A program made the translations under genes and the position numbers. Source: Lottia gigantea (taxonomy: Eukaryota > Mollusca > Gastropoda > Lottiidae). Taken from it: a stretch of DNA of 64,000 nucleotides. The stretch is taken from NCBI RefSeq assembly GCF_000327385.1, contig NW_008706746.1, forward strand, positions 4,142,243-4,206,242, written 5' to 3'. This document shows positions 55,278-64,000 of this stretch, in pieces; within the stretch, counting starts at the first letter, position 1, and each line of letters begins with the position of its first letter. The notes under the pieces are model-generated. The model did not search any database. It was not told the DNA's origin and was given only the letters and a program-made list of their open reading frames with translations.

Positions 55278-58200
55278 ATGGAGATAGAAACAGAAGATTT
55301 GTTAAGAGGGAGATTTACTGAAGACAGTAAACCATCCAATCCAATTAGAGTTGTTCGAATTTATATCGCTTCAAATGGATCAGGTGATCATACTTTTAAT
55401 AGCCTGAATATTCCCTTTACCAGCTTATAAAACTTTTCAGAGTTCTGTATCACTTTGTCATAAGGAAAATCGTGTCTTAAAGGAATGTAAATATGTTTTC
55501 TAGCCTTTTTAAAGTTTATCAGGGACACCTTTGACTTCTATTGGGGACATTCCAATTCTTCGTCCGATGCGTGTGGTTCCTACAATACCAGAAAGAGTTA
55601 ACCGGAAATAACACAGCCTTTATTACTGGACTAACTTGATGTACCAGATGATCGCCTCGCTGTATCCGAATCCGGCCATTATATCAAAAATAAGGATATA
55701 ACGTTATTTAGGTAGAAATGCCACCATCTTGTAAGGGGAGATAAGATATATTATAATGTTATTGTGGTCTGATGGTAGGTTGGTAACGAATTCACCTGTG
55801 AGAGCTGGAATGCGGAATGTTCCCATTTAACAGGGCTTATTATTTCTGTCTCTACACCAGCTGACATCTGTCCAAATAGCTATCAGAGACTGGAATAGAG
55901 AAATATTTTTCGGTCTAATTCCATCCTACCACGTGATTTTCAAATGTCTGTAACTTTGGAATGCTCATTAGCTTAGTAAGCTTGAATTTCAAAAATAAAG
56001 CTGACATTTTTTCGCTGATTTGTTGATATAACCTTGTGTAAGTCTAGTTTCCCCCATGATATTTGAGGTAATTCTATTTGCCCTTTTAGTTAAAATCCTT
56101 CCAAAAACACACAAGATGCGGTAGTCCACTGGTTTTCACTTTCTTTTCCTTTGCATTACAGAGTTGCATTAACATCCAAATTTATTTTAATTGATGTAAT
56201 ATCATATAAGTAATATGTAATAATATAATATTGACCAACTTCTGTAACACAATCATTATTTTATAGATTCCATTACTGAGAGAACAGCCTTTATACAACA
56301 TGTCTATCCACCATTACGAGAATATTGTAGACAAGAATATGGTGTAGAATTTCAGGTAACAGCTGCCACGTGATTCTTTCAAAGCCCCAAAATGTGAACC
56401 ATTAATATGGACTTTGGGGTTGATTTCAAAGTGGGTGGACATCAAAGTAGATTTGATTTCAAAGTTGGGTTGATTTCAAAGTAGATTTGATTTCAAAGTT
56501 GGGTTGATTTCAAAGTAGATTTGATTCAAAGTTGGGTTGATTTTAAAGTTGGGTTTGATGTTAAAGTGGATTGGATCTGGAGTGGGGTGGATTTCACTTG
56601 TTTATCATTGATTTGAATAAACTCTTCATGAATTCTATATCCAACACTTTCAGGTTGTAGATTTAGCATGGGGTTTGTCCCAACAGGAATGTTTCCCAAG
56701 CAGTCTACAGAAACGAGAGATTGGAAAATGCCAAACAATGTCATCTGGCCCTTCACTAATTGTAAGTTATGCTATTTTGTTTTTTTGGATTTTATAGAAA
56801 AATGTACAGCGTCGAAAATGCAGTCCATTGCTTTTCCTTTGCTTTGCTATTACAAATCTAATTTTTTAAAACTACGTCAGTAAAAGTTTCCACAGCTCAC
56901 GGTCGAAATTTGAGTCTTCAAATCCAAGTGTGCTCAGAATTATCCGCGTTTGAATGTTAAAATTACGACTCGTCATTTTAAGATACTTTGTGATATAGAA
57001 AAGACATCTATAGTAATACTAATAGTGAGTTTGAGATATTTTTGAAGGAATTGTGTAATTTTAGTACATTTCTAGTATTTCTGAAAGCTATTTACACATT
57101 TTCAAAACTCAAATCAACCTCCCAGAATGGTACACCTTCCGCTTTAACATCCAAGTTAATGTTAAAATTATTTTATATTATATTAATGATATGACGACAT
57201 TTTATTTTCGTTCAGATTTTTCTGGGCCAGAAGTACGGAAGCCCAGAGTTACCAATATCAATCCCTGCTGAGGAGTTCGAATCTTATAAAGAAATATTAA
57301 TCCAAAGTAAAAGTCGAGACACCAGAACAGTGTATTTATTGGATGATTGGTTTGTTAAAGATTATAATAATCTACCTCCAGTATATGTTTATAAAGAACC
57401 ACCTGATTATTTCAGTCGAGACAATAGCAAGGTAGGCGAAGACTTCACAACTTCTAATATCCCATATTATTTGTTTTATGAGATCGTTCAATGTCATTCA
57501 GTTTCAAAGAGTTTTATTTTGCACTCACTGTGGTATAAGATCAGCATTAGACCGAAACAAAATTAGGTTAATATAATTCTACAAATCGTTGATTAAACAA
57601 TCACCTGTTTTTACTTTTTTTTTCAGACTACATTATTGAATGGACAAAATATTCCCAAAACAGTGGAAGAAGTCAAATCTGAAATTTTGCGACTACTAGA
57701 GAAAGCAAGAAATCTAATGAACGGAGATCTAACCGGCCAGTCCCCACGATTCCAAGTTTCCCCGTTGGAGAAAAACGTCGATTTAGCTCTAAAGAAATGC
57801 AAGAAACCCGAGGATGGATGTATCCTGATAACTAGGAACATTATTGACCTGCACAATTACGTGGAAGAAGACATCACTTCAAATTTTGTGGAGTTATTTT
57901 ATGATGAAAACGAAGAAGAACTAAGACCGTGTGAGGAATCCAGAATGAGACTAGAGTCAGTGGAACTCAAGGCACGAAATGTACTACCTAAAGAAAATAT
58001 TATATCTAAAGATGTTTTATGGAGGTACAACGAAGTCATCAGTCCAAAGCTTCATCACGAATATCTCCATGAATTGTGTGAAGATCTCAAGGACCTGCTA
58101 AAGGTAAGTTTCAATAATATATAGCACATCATCGGACGATTTTGTGATTCGACCAATTACTAGCCATTAGACGGTAGTTGAACAGATGTATTTTTCATTT

Positions 58201-61200
58201 GAATCTAGATAGCAACCATAAATTATATTTAGAAAAAGATAATTTTCCTTATTTTCCTAGTATTTTGATTAGAACTTGCAATGGGTTAATTCTTTTATTT
58301 TGAATTTCAGATTCAAATTGATTCAATGGCTCCTAAAGTAGCAAGAAAATCATCCGATAATTATGATTTGATAGATGAAGTTTCAAGACATTGGACCAAA
58401 TGTTATGATGTAGCTAGTCGATTTTACGGTCGGCGAGATTTAGTGGCTAAAATTCACAGCTATCTTCAGAATAGCACTGACTGTTGCCTACTACTTCATG
58501 GATCATCTGGCAGTGGAAAAACTAAGTTGATTTCTAAACTAGCAACGGAGGTAAGTTTACTTTCTGCCATATTCTCCTAGTACTTCAAGTTATATTAATC
58601 TGAGTTGGTCCATATCATAGTTGTTCATAATAATGAATCATTTTGTCATTTAAGCATATGTTGTGCGTCACTTGCGAGTCTCTAAAGCGTGCGTATAGAT
58701 CTGTAACGATTGAATAACTATAATAGTTACAGAGTCCAAAATGTCATAGAATGCAAACAACTGCAGATAACCTTTATCTAAGTACAAGAAAGAACACAAT
58801 AGTTACGTCAGAAATCAAATAATACGCGATCTAATCTCGGCATGCGATAGTTGGTGATCATGAAAATTTTAAACCAAAAAGCATTTTGTACGATAAACCT
58901 GGAATGATCACTGTCAAGAGGATTGTCTATGGACAAAAAAGAGTGAGAAAATTTGTTATCTATGTAGTAAACTTGCTCTTTTATTTATCTTAATATATGG
59001 GTTCCTATTTGTATTTTTCAGACAAATAATTTGCTTGGGTACAACACAATAACTGTTGTTCGTTTTATTGGTTATTCAGTTAACAGTTCTACAGCTCGCC
59101 AACTTCTCTATAGCATTGCCTCACAGATATGTCTAGCACTTGGGCTCGAAGACTCTAAAATCCCAGATGAAATCAAGGCAGTTCAAAGGTATCTCCATAA
59201 CCTTATTTCAAATTTTCCTGCGAAGGAGAATTTGGTAATATATCTTGATGCTCTTGAGCAGCTTTATTCAGAAACGGAAGAAATCTTCTCCTGGTTGCCT
59301 GAAATATTACCAAGAAATGTCAAGATCATTATTTCAAGTCACTCCAGATCACATCACCTACCAACACTCCATGAAATAAGCAGCAGCGTCGAAATTTCTA
59401 ATCTTAATTTGGATGAATGTGTTGTTCTCCTTACCCATTTCCTCAGCAGGTGGAATAGAACTATCACCCCCAAACAGATGATGATGGTCAGATACGTCTT
59501 TAATAAGTGTTCTGCTCCAATATTTGTCAAGCTGCTCGCAAGTGAACTAAAATCTGTGGCATCATATGACGAGATAGATATCCTGAAACTTCCTATTGAT
59601 ATTTCGGATGGAATGGATGTTCTTCTTACCAAACTCGAGGAGAAACACGGGAAAACCTTTGTTGGCAAATGCCTCGGATCCATTGCAGCTTCTAAATCCG
59701 GTCTAAGTGACTGTGAGATCAATGATATTTTATCATTAGAGGAATCAGTGTTGAATGAAATTTATACTGAATATCAACCTCCATTAAGAAGAGTAACTCC
59801 AGCCCATTGGTTGTATCTGAAGGAGAGTCTAGAAGGGTTTATCTGTAGTTTTGATTCTGATGGGGTACAAGTAAACATGCTTAAACACGATGGCTTGATT
59901 CAGATCATAACAGACCGATATCTAAGAAGAGATAAATCGAAAACACTGCTGCATTCAGTCCTAGCTGATTACTTCTTGGGAACTTGGTCAGATGGTCCCA
60001 AGCCCGTAGAGACTGATTCAAGTACAGTCTTTCCAAACAAAACAGCCGAAAGATATGTAATATCTCAGCCTCTGTCGTATAAATCAAATGGTATAACTCG
60101 GTTTAATACCAGGAAATATGACCAACTTCCCCGTCATTTGAAAGGTGCAGAACGGTTGCAAGAAATGAATCGTATTGTTTTCTTTAACTATGATTGGTTA
60201 TACACTAAGATGAAGGCTTTATCATTGGAACACATTCTTGAGGACTTCGTTTTGAATCCTAGTGAAGAAGCGTCACTAGTCCAAGAAGCTTTGAGACAAG
60301 CACAACCAACCATAGAAGATAACATTGATAATCTAGGATCAGAGATCATCGGGAGACTGTTACCATACTACTTTGATCACGACAATATTCGAGCTTTGAT
60401 TAAGCAGTGTGAGCTCAACGGAATTGCTAATTCCTGCTTTATACCCAATTTACCATATTTCAATACTCCTGGATCGGCATTAAAGGCAACAATTTCTTGT
60501 CCAACTGTGCCTGAATGTCTGACTTTGATTAATTCAGATAAACTATTGATCTGTAAGAAAAGGGAAGACTGCTATGTGTATGTATTTGATGTAGCATCTG
60601 GCAAGTTAAAAGATCGAGTCTTCACATCTAATGGTGATCTATACGCAACTCCAGATGGTGAACTTCTTGTGATATTCGACCATATCACCGAAGCTGCTAT
60701 CAAAGTTCACGAAACATCGACAGGGAATTTCTGTGGGCAGATCATTACAACCGCATGTATTGAAGACTTTGATGGAGGCACTATCGGAAAAATTAAATTA
60801 TCTAATGATATGCTCTGTACCTATATATCAACCAAAAAATCGTATTCTTATTTATGCATTGCTGATCTCAAAAGCTTAAAAATGGACAAGATAATAAAAC
60901 TCGAAGGGAAAACTACCTTTTGTGAAATCTCACCAGATTTAAGATTCGTGTTTTGTAACTCGGATGACTATATTCATTGCTTTGATTTAAAAACTTATTT
61001 AGAAAATTTTAAGACTCAATTTGAATTTCGTCCACGGTCTATAAGGGTTTCGAATGATATGACGTTCTTGTATGCTTGTGGTTCACAACAAACTACCGTT
61101 GTTTGTATGAACTTGCTAGATTTCGGGATGATGCCCGTTGCAAAACTCAACGTGGAAGATGAGACCAATGGTGCTCCAGTGGAAGATTTTAGGATTTCTA

Positions 61201-62969
61201 ACGATGACTCATGGGTACTAGTAAGAAGTAGAAATGTAATATTAGTATATGACAGTGCCCTTTTTAAACTACAATGTAGATTTGTCCGTCCTAATGAAAT
61301 ACCTAATGAATTCAAACTACCCAAAGGGCAATACCACAGCATGTACTTTAATGATGCTCAGTTCAGTTATGACAGTCGATTTGTTTTGTGTACTATATTC
61401 CGGATAGTTTATATTTGGAGTCTAGATGGGTCAATTGCTACCACTATTTCAGCACCAGTTGGTGTTATATCGTCACTTATGGTTTGCAAAGGAACTAAAC
61501 AGTTTATAACCCATTCAGAACATCTACCAGAAATACAAGTTTGGGACATATCGTCTGCAACCAAGAAAGCTATAACCACCGACCGTTTAACCAGTAACGT
61601 GAAGAAAATAGAAGTAAACATTGACAACAGTTTGATCTTTATCCAATGTTATAAAAGTGACGAGCTTGGCATAATTGATATGAAGACTGGCACAATGATA
61701 GATCTTCTTACTCATGGACAAAACATTAAGGACTTCGCCATTACTCCAAGTGGAAAGTATGTACTGGTGACTATGGATCCAAGGGTGTCAAATTCTTCTG
61801 TTAGTATCTGGGATACAAAACGTCGTAAGATTATACGTGAGTTTGGTAATACGGTGGTTCGATGTCTACCTTGTCACCAAAATGAGATGTTCTATTTCAT
61901 TGCTCAAGACGTTTTAGCCTATGATGCACCTTATTATGTCCATTCGGTAGCTGTGAAGGATAATTGCATCCAGGAACAGAAGCATCAACGTGCTTTAAAA
62001 TATCTATTGGATTCCCCTTTCATAACTTCGAATGATAGCTACCTCGTAACTTTATCAGCGGAAAGCTACAAGGAGGATTCTGCAGAGTATATTAACATTG
62101 CTTTGTGTATATTTTGTTTGGATTCCGCTTTTCAACTAATCTGCCATTCGCCGGAGACCATACCAGGTAAACACAACATAGGATCAATTGTAACCGTCAA
62201 ACCGTGTCACAGCTTGGAAGATACCATAGCAATATTTTACCAACCAAAAGAGTCGTCTTGCACTACATTAGGTTCGCAGTACACCACGAAAGATATTGAA
62301 ATAGGTATTTGCTTGTTTGACATCCAGAATGAAACTATCACCAATGTGTTTGATCCTCTACAGTGCACTGTCAACAAAAGTATGATTTCAAAGCAAGTAT
62401 TCTCAGACGATTTCTCACTCTGCCTTACAGACGCTGGAACATTGGTAAACCTATCATCACGAAGGGAGGTGTGTCTTCGATCGTTTTCGGATCAACGGCT
62501 GTTGGCGGTACAAAATTCAGTGGTAATTTATTGTAAAGGATCCCTACTTTACGCATATAGAATCTCAGATAAGACAATAATTGGTATATGTGAGGTACAT
62601 TCGCCAATCTGTTATCTTAAACTCTGTTCGGATGACCATACTGTTCTCGTTGGATGTGCTGACGGGGTCGTAACAGCGTATACAGTAGTCAATGATCAAA
62701 TTGATTGTCCAAAGGAAATTATCTCGAAAATAAAAGGCCGACAGTCAGATGAAAGAAATGCAACTCCCGATGAAGTTTCCAAATCATGGGATAATTTTGA
62801 CAAAGGCCACGACGTTATCTTCCGTCGACCTCCCTCTGCTAGAGGTCAAGGTCCTAAAGATAAGATTCATTTGAGAAAAATTGAACCAGTACAACAGAGA
62901 CCCGCATCAGCAGCTTCTACCTACTCGTCCTATTCAGTAACGCAATCTAGAGCATGTAGTATCTTGTAA
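55278..62969 (+). CDS. NWD1-like NACHT and WD-repeat protein with CaaX end
   Basis: Exons 55239-55383 (ATG 55278), 56267-56355, 56654-56761, 57216-57431, 57627-58103, 58311-58550 and 59022-62969 have GT/AG borders with matching phases and encode about 1,727 residues. Residues about 20-150 fit the DUF4062-like N terminus of the NWD1/TEP1/nephrocystin-3 group: VVRIYIAS, YPPLREYCRQEYGVEFQVVD, LAWGLSQQE, IGKCQTMSSGPSL and FLGQKYG. The P-loop is GSSGSGKT (396-403) and the Walker B-like strand is LVIYLD (483-488). Helical NACHT-associated regions follow, then from about 900 to 1650 a long beta-propeller region of worn WD repeats (VQVWDISSA, VSIWDTKRR, DGVVTAY). The last residues are C-S-I-L, a CaaX box, after an Arg/Pro/Ser-rich tail. 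Related proteins are cytosolic signalling ATPases. The family has expanded in invertebrates. Length is close to vertebrate NWD1/NWD2. Most coding sequence sits in the last exon. Confidence 0.92.
55800..55960 (+). repeat. Dispersed repeat family D, copy 2
   Basis: Lies in intron 1 of the NWD1-like gene; shares tcccatttaacagggc and agctatcagagactggaata with 4800-5040. Confidence 0.6.
56405..56600. repeat. Minisatellite in intron 2 of the NWD1-like gene
   Basis: About ten copies of a 17-bp word gatttcaaagttgggtt, alternating with gatttcaaagtagattt to give a 35-bp higher-order period. It ends some 50 bp before the acceptor at 56653. The antisense open frame across it is an artefact of the repeat. 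Confidence 0.85.
56885..57165 (+). repeat. Dispersed repeat family B, copy 2
   Basis: Lies in intron 3 of the NWD1-like gene; collinear with 5940-6240. Confidence 0.75.
59022..62969 (+). CDS. Last and main exon of the NWD1-like gene
   Basis: 3,948 nt, phase 0 after a tttttcag acceptor, open from residue 413 to the stop TAA 62967-62969. It encodes the rest of the NTPase domain, the winged-helix-like region (LHSVLADYFLGTW is the typical NACHT-WD segment), the propeller and the CaaX tail. One uninterrupted exon of this size among small exons suggests that the propeller part may have come from a retrocopied or intron-lost ancestor. Confidence 0.9.
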   Translation, partial: TNNLLGYNTITVVRFIGYSVNSSTARQLLYSIASQICLALGLEDSKIPDEIKAVQRYLHNLISNFPAKENLVIYLDALEQLYSETEEIFSWLPEILPRNVKIIISSHSRSHHLPTLHEISSSVEISNLNLDECVVLLTHFLSRWNRTITPKQMMMVRYVFNKCSAPIFVKLLASELKSVASYDEIDILKLPIDISDGMDVLLTKLEEKHGKTFVGKCLGSIAASKSGLSDCEINDILSLEESVLNEIYTEYQPPLRRVTPAHWLYLKESLEGFICSFDSDGVQVNMLKHDGLIQIITDRYLRRDKSKTLLHSVLADYFLGTWSDGPKPVETDSSTVFPNKTAERYVISQPLSYKSNGITRFNTRKYDQLPRHLKGAERLQEMNRIVFFNYDWLYTKMKALSLEHILEDFVLNPSEEASLVQEALRQAQPTIEDNIDNLGSEIIGRLLPYYFDHDNIRALIKQCELNGIANSCFIPNLPYFNTPGSALKATISCPTVPECLTLINSDKLLICKKREDCYVYVFDVASGKLKDRVFTSNGDLYATPDGELLVIFDHITEAAIKVHETSTGNFCGQIITTACIEDFDGGTIGKIKLSNDMLCTYISTKKSYSYLCIADLKSLKMDKIIKLEGKTTFCEISPDLRFVFCNSDDYIHCFDLKTYLENFKTQFEFRPRSIRVSNDMTFLYACGSQQTTVVCMNLLDFGMMPVAKLNVEDETNGAPVEDFRISNDDSWVLVRSRNVILVYDSALFKLQCRFVRPNEIPNEFKLPKGQYHSMYFNDAQFSYDSRFVLCTIFRIVYIWSLDGSIATTISAPVGVISSLMVCKGTKQFITHSEHLPEIQVWDISSATKKAITTDRLTSNVKKIEVNIDNSLIFIQCYKSDELGIIDMKTGTMIDLLTHGQNIKDFAITPSGKYVLVTMDPRVSNSSVSIWDTKRRKIIREFGNTVVRCLPCHQNEMFYFIAQDVLAYDAPYYVHSVAVKDNCIQEQKHQRALKYLLDSPFITSNDSYLVTLSAESYKEDSAEYINIALCIFCLDSAFQLICHSPETIPGKHNIGSIVTVKPCHSLEDTIAIFYQPKESSCTTLGSQYTTKDIEIGICLFDIQNETITNVFDPLQCTVNKSMISKQVFSDDFSLCLTDAGTLVNLSSRREVCLRSFSDQRLLAVQNSVVIYCKGSLLYAYRISDKTIIGICEVHSPICYLKLCSDDHTVLVGCADGVVTAYTVVNDQIDCPKEIISKIKGRQSDERNATPDEVSKSWDNFDKGHDVIFRRPPSARGQGPKDKIHLRKIEPVQQRPASAASTYSSYSVTQSRACSIL

Positions 62970-63730
62970 GTTCGACTGTCACGCACTCCTGCATATAAAG
63001 CTAATGTGTGTGTGGGCTACTATCTCGACTAGGACTCGAAAGGGTAATATTGATTGCCATTCCACGAAACAGGAAAAGTGGAAACATGAATTTTGTTCGT
63101 TATGGAAAGGCCAAATCAGTCTGTTCGTAATAACTTATAAATGTTCTATTTTTTAGACAATTCTTAGTAGATTAGTCATTTTATTTCTGTATGTTAAATG
63201 TGCTTGTTATTCTTAGATGAGCTATATTTCAAATAGTATACTGAAAAAAAATGTTAATTTGAACTTGAGAAGACTACACATCGCCATAATGATGAAAACT
63301 AAAGCTTTTTATATAAGTCATATAATTTGTTAGTATGATATTTTATGTACAAAAATGGTAACAAAAAAACTATTGTCAAGTACAAAGGTATAATAATTAG
63401 TATCCCCATTTTTTCAAGATTTACAATCTTTTTTCTCACCCAATTTATTATTATTTATGTACATACTTTAGACATAAATTATTTTACATGAACTTTTAGT
63501 GTTGTTCGTAACAGGATTTAATATCTCGAGTATTGTTATTCTACATTTCTACAGGTTTGTACTGAGATCTTTATTACCTCCTGTATTTTCTGAACTGTTT
63601 TCCATCACAGTTAATCTATAATATAAAATACCTTCATTTAGTGATATAATAATAGTAATCAATATAAAATTATAAATAACCTTAATAGCTGGACAGTTAT
63701 GTTCGATCGCGATATCGACACGAAACGTGT
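62970..63730. other. 3' flank of the NWD1-like gene
   Basis: AT-rich, probably 3' untranslated and downstream sequence. AATATAAA-like variants at about 63660 may serve as poly(A) signals; a canonical AATAAA was not seen nearby. No further gene. Confidence 0.4.
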
Positions 63731-63733
63731 GAA

Positions 63734-63998
63734 TATTACTTAGTAATGTATCTTAATTACTTAACCAATTTTCAGAACGATCAGACACCCCATACTATGT
63801 TAAATCAATCGCTAAAGGGATGACACGATGCTCCTATTGCTGCATCGCACCCCGATGACTTCCAATCGCGATATCGACACGAAATGTGGCAATCTGATTA
63901 CTTGATTACTCACAGTGATTGATTTAACATAGTATGGGGTGACCGATCTGTCTGAAAATTGCTGTGAGTAATCAAGACATATTACTTAGTAACATTGC
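63734..63998. repeat. MITE-like hairpin element at the right edge
   Basis: Left arm about 63734-63812 (attacttagtaatgtatctt, ccaattttcag, gatcagacaccccatactat, gttaaatcaatc) pairs with right arm about 63908-63998 (gattgatttaac, atagtatggggtgaccgatc, ctgaaaattg, attacttagtaac). A direct repeat tcgcgatatcgacacgaaa sits at about 63707 and 63874. No coding sequence. The right end may run past the window. Confidence 0.75.
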
Positions 63999-64000
63999 CA

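Noticed and set aside
56526-56756. Minus-strand frame with QIQSTLTSNPTLKSTQ
   Set aside because: It is a translation of the intron minisatellite plus antisense of an NWD1-like exon.

Overview
The window looks like a piece of an AT-rich invertebrate chromosome, most likely a mollusc or other lophotrochozoan. Host genes are broken into short exons with GT/AG introns. Introns and intergenic DNA are crowded with repeats, and the gene and element families seen (NACHT-WD proteins, MAM receptors, Penelope-like elements, Helentron-type Helitrons, THAP and P2X7-tail proteins) are expanded in such genomes. The organism call is inference. The exon models come from reading splice sites and frame by eye, and there is no transcript support.

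Host genes, left to right. (1) The last two exons of an SLC22-type organic ion transporter (2937-3294, +) follow a 46-bp satellite at the window start. (2) A signal-peptide first exon lies on the minus strand (5387-5444). (3) A 23-kb gene (17448-40551, +) is made of many short exons, nearly all beginning and ending in phase 1. They encode a repeated F-x-M-G-D/N-x-D/N-C motif that resembles the RHIM amyloid core, followed by a C-terminal leucine-rich-repeat-like exon. This is the most novel-looking locus. (4) A single-pass receptor (43256-50294, +) has one MAM domain, a Thr/Ser stalk, one membrane helix and a tail rich in tyrosine and SH3-type motifs. (5) An NWD1-like NACHT/WD protein of about 1,727 residues (55278-62969, +) has a DUF4062-like N terminus, a P-loop NTPase, a long beta-propeller region and a C-terminal CaaX box. 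Genes 3, 4 and 5 follow one another on one strand and could all belong to sensing and signalling, but nothing in the sequence proves joint function.

Mobile DNA. The 15-kb intron after exon 2 of gene 3 is a nest. It holds a large element of about 9 kb with about 200-bp terminal inverted repeats, carrying two convergent genes (THAP on +, P2X7-tail-like on -). A 1.6-kb foldback element sits inside its left repeat. A young Ty3/Gypsy copy with identical LTRs sits in the THAP gene's intron. A Penelope-like element with an SGNH-like domain upstream lies next to the big element. Elsewhere there are a Helentron 3' coding fragment, a Polinton-like fossil, a BEL/Pao-like fossil, a 654-bp PIF/Harbinger element with TTA duplications, an element with inverted ends that carries a minisatellite and has inserted into another inverted-repeat element, MITE pairs, a tRNA-derived SINE, several dispersed repeat families and many minisatellites.

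No rRNA gene, functional tRNA gene or CRISPR array was seen.
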